Origin: Cyanobium sp. CACIAM 14
Lineage (GTDB): Bacteria; Cyanobacteriota; Cyanobacteriia; PCC-6307; Cyanobiaceae
Assembly: GCA_000708525.1 (NCBI GenBank)
Contig: JMRP01000002.1
Coordinates: 62,001 to 126,000, forward strand
Reading direction: 5' to 3'
Length of the DNA: 64,000 nt
The position numbers were made by a program, and so were the translations under genes. Every line of letters begins with the position of its first letter. The stretch's first letter is position 1. Below, piece after piece: positions 62,823-64,000 of this stretch. Under the pieces are notes generated by a model. It did not search any database. It was not told the origin of the DNA and was given only the letters and a program-made list of their open reading frames with translations.

Positions 62823-63803
62823 TTACAGCTGTTCCAGAAGATCTGCAGGGCTGCTCACGCCCAGCGGGCCGCGATTCAGTACGTGTTTGTAGATCATCGT
62901 GGTCTTCACATCACGATGTCCCAATCAGTTCCTGGATGGCGCGGATGTCCTCGCCGCGTTCCAGCAGGTGCGTGGCAAACGAGTGGCGAAGTGTGTGAGG
63001 GCTGGCTGGCTTGCTGATCCCTGCCGCGAGTTCCGCACGTCGCACGGCCTTCTGGATCAGGCTCGGGTCCAGGTGATGGCGTCCCTGCTGGCCGCTCGCC
63101 GGATCCTTCCACCGGTGGCGTTGGAGAAACACCCACTGCCATCCCCACTCCACCGGCGCGTTGGGGTACTTGCGCGCCAGCGCCTGGGGGAGGCGCACCC
63201 GGCCGTGGCCTTCGGCCAGATCCGCCCGGTGGATGTGGCGAACCCCCTCCAGATGCCTGAGCCGCTGCTCTCCCACGCGGGCGGGAAGGACTGTGCGGCG
63301 ATCCTTGCCGCCCTTCCCGTCACGCACGGTCAGCTCACGCCGGTTGAAGTCCAGATCCTGCACCCGCAGCCGCAGGGCCGCCATGAGCCTCAGGCCGCTT
63401 CCGTAGAGCAGCCCGGCCAGCAGCGCTTCGTCCCCATCGAGGGGGGCCAGCACTTCCCGCACCTACCCGGCGTCAGCACCACCGGCAGGCGCCTGCGCGT
63501 CCGCGCCCGCACCACTCCCTCCAGCGCCAGATCCCGTTCCAGGAGCTCCCGGTGGAGAAACCGCACAGCCGCCATGGCCTGGTTCTGGGTGGAGGCGCTG
63601 ACGTTCAGATCCACCGCCAGGTGGCTGAGCCAGGCGTTCACCTCGGCGCTGCCCATCTCCCGTGGCTGGCGCATCCGGTGAAACCGGAGGAACCGCCTGA
63701 GCCACTGCTCATAGGTTTTGACCGTACGACGGGCGTAGTGGCGCACCTGCAGCTCCTCCCGATAGCGCTGGATCAGACCGGGAGAACGGGCTTCGTTGAC
63801 CAT
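62823..63803 (-). pseudogene. intI: Integron integrase (IntI-type tyrosine recombinase), two frameshifts
   Basis: Start ATG 63803 (an in-frame start at 63839 is possible). N-terminal SAM-like DNA-binding domain: QRYREELQVRHYARRTVKTYEQWLRRFLRF, LNVSASTQNQAMAAVRFLHRELLERDL. A missing base near 63462-63467 breaks the frame at TPG|(E)VREVLAPLDGDE. Catalytic part: LLYGSGLRLMAALRLRVQDLDF with Arg, the IntI-specific insert ARKYPNAPVEWGWQWVF ... GRHHLDPSLIQKAVRRA, and HTLRHSFATHLLERG. An extra base in GGG at 62920-62922 breaks it again; the true end [33 protein letters not shown] carries the nucleophilic Tyr and stops at 62823. All catalytic residues are present once corrected. Confidence 0.85.
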
Positions 63804-63932
63804 GGTGGCGCCCAGGGGCTGTCTGAAGAGTTCCACCACCTATTCACCACTGGCCAGCCGCCATGGAGGAGGCAACCCCTCTGTAACTTTGCATCACGCC
63901 TGCGCCATGGGCCCGCGGACCTCCGCCCAAGG

Positions 63933-64000
63933 ATGGAGGCGAGGACCGCGCGAGCTCGGGGGATGGACTGGCACGACGTTCCCGAGGCGGTCTTCGAGCG
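63933..64000 (+). CDS. Possible start of a gene running off the right edge
   Basis: From ATG 63933 (or ATG 63963, preceded by a GGGGG run that could act as ribosome binding site) a frame is open to the end: MEARTARARG-MDWHDVPEAVFER. Too short to identify. Divergent from intI, which would place it on the other side of the integrase promoter. Confidence 0.3.
   Translation, partial: MEARTARARGMDWHDVPEAVFE

Larger units (their letters stand above)
57056..63803 (-). mobile_element. Small chromosomal integron-like array with reverse-oriented integrase
   Basis: The region combines an IntI-type recombinase (62823-63803), a probable attI-like site (62657-62727), short minus-strand cassette-type modules (HNH, HicB-HicA, DUF4160-DUF2442, NTF2-like), and attC-like fold-backs at 61555-61642, 58234-58318, 57544-57629 and 57056-57153. 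Composition is AT-richer than the flanks. The integrase and cassettes are co-directional, with the array at the 3' side of intI, the reverse of class 1 integrons. A plus-strand haem peroxidase lies within it. The boundaries are inferred from the outermost fold-back and the integrase start. Confidence 0.6.

Noticed and set aside
62823-63803. Calling the recombinase XerC/XerD
   Set aside because: The insert with KYPNAP, WGWQWVF and GRHHL and the C-terminal [15 protein letters not shown] are integron-integrase features absent from XerC/D.
1-64000. CRISPR arrays and cas genes
   Set aside because: No regularly spaced 25-40 bp direct repeats and no cas-like protein were seen; the 14-bp tandem repeat has no spacers.
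1-64000. rRNA operon, tmRNA, RNase P RNA or known riboswitches
   Set aside because: None of their conserved sequence signatures was recognised; the only RNA gene found is tRNA-Val.

Overview
The window comes from a high-GC alpha-cyanobacterium of the Synechococcus/Cyanobium type. The evidence is the complete kaiABC clock operon next to rplU-rpmA, psbV (cytochrome c-550), plant-type petF, ftrV, an NblS-like sensor kinase, the bamA-lpxC-fabZ-lpxA-lpxB outer-membrane block, and many cyanobacteria-restricted families (DUF1825, DUF1818, DUF2811, DUF3326, the photosystem II S4 protein). Assignments rest on reading the translations; no database search was run.

Layout. 0-6.7 kb: a P-loop ATPase, a SulP transporter, RtcB, a CapA-like protein and an exported alpha/beta hydrolase. 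6.7-8.5 kb: an AT-richer patch with one membrane-anchored orphan protein and a 14-bp tandem repeat. 8.5-20.5 kb: a 2OG-Fe(II) oxygenase-like protein, a second ferredoxin chained to a DUF3326 protein, a peroxiredoxin, pyrF-tyrS, an amine oxidase, a LuxR regulator and pepA. 20.5-29.3 kb (minus strand): msrA, then the lipid A/outer-membrane genes, then purC. 29.4-32.8 kb: purD-nblS. 32.8-35.7 kb: kaiABC on the minus strand. 35.8-38.4 kb: rplU, rpmA, truB, yebC. 38.4-57.0 kb: housekeeping and photosynthesis genes (a GlcN6P deaminase-like gene, spoIID-like, rnz, psbV, petF, prmA, serA, tRNA-Val, murD, rpoZ, ftrV, pyrR, gpmI, secG, msrB).

Right end, 57.05-63.8 kb: base composition drops and the gene content becomes accessory. 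An integron-type tyrosine recombinase (intI, 62823-63803, minus) sits beside small minus-strand modules: HNH endonuclease, HicB-HicA, DUF4160-DUF2442 and an NTF2-like protein. These are separated by 85-98 bp fold-back sequences that look like attC sites: R-box ends of the RYCGAAC/GTTCGRY type, imperfect inner arms, stop codons inside or just before the site, and the next ATG close after it. The integrase 3' end faces the array, so this looks like a small chromosomal integron with a reverse-oriented integrase. An animal-type haem peroxidase on the plus strand lies inside it.

Sequence quality. Six conserved genes are interrupted by single-base frameshifts: tyrS, a GIY-YIG-like gene, pepA, yebC, the HNH gene, and intI (twice). 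The first four lie in runs of six to eight G or C and include essential or near-universal genes. Residual indel errors are therefore the likelier explanation, and the integrase may be intact in the real genome.
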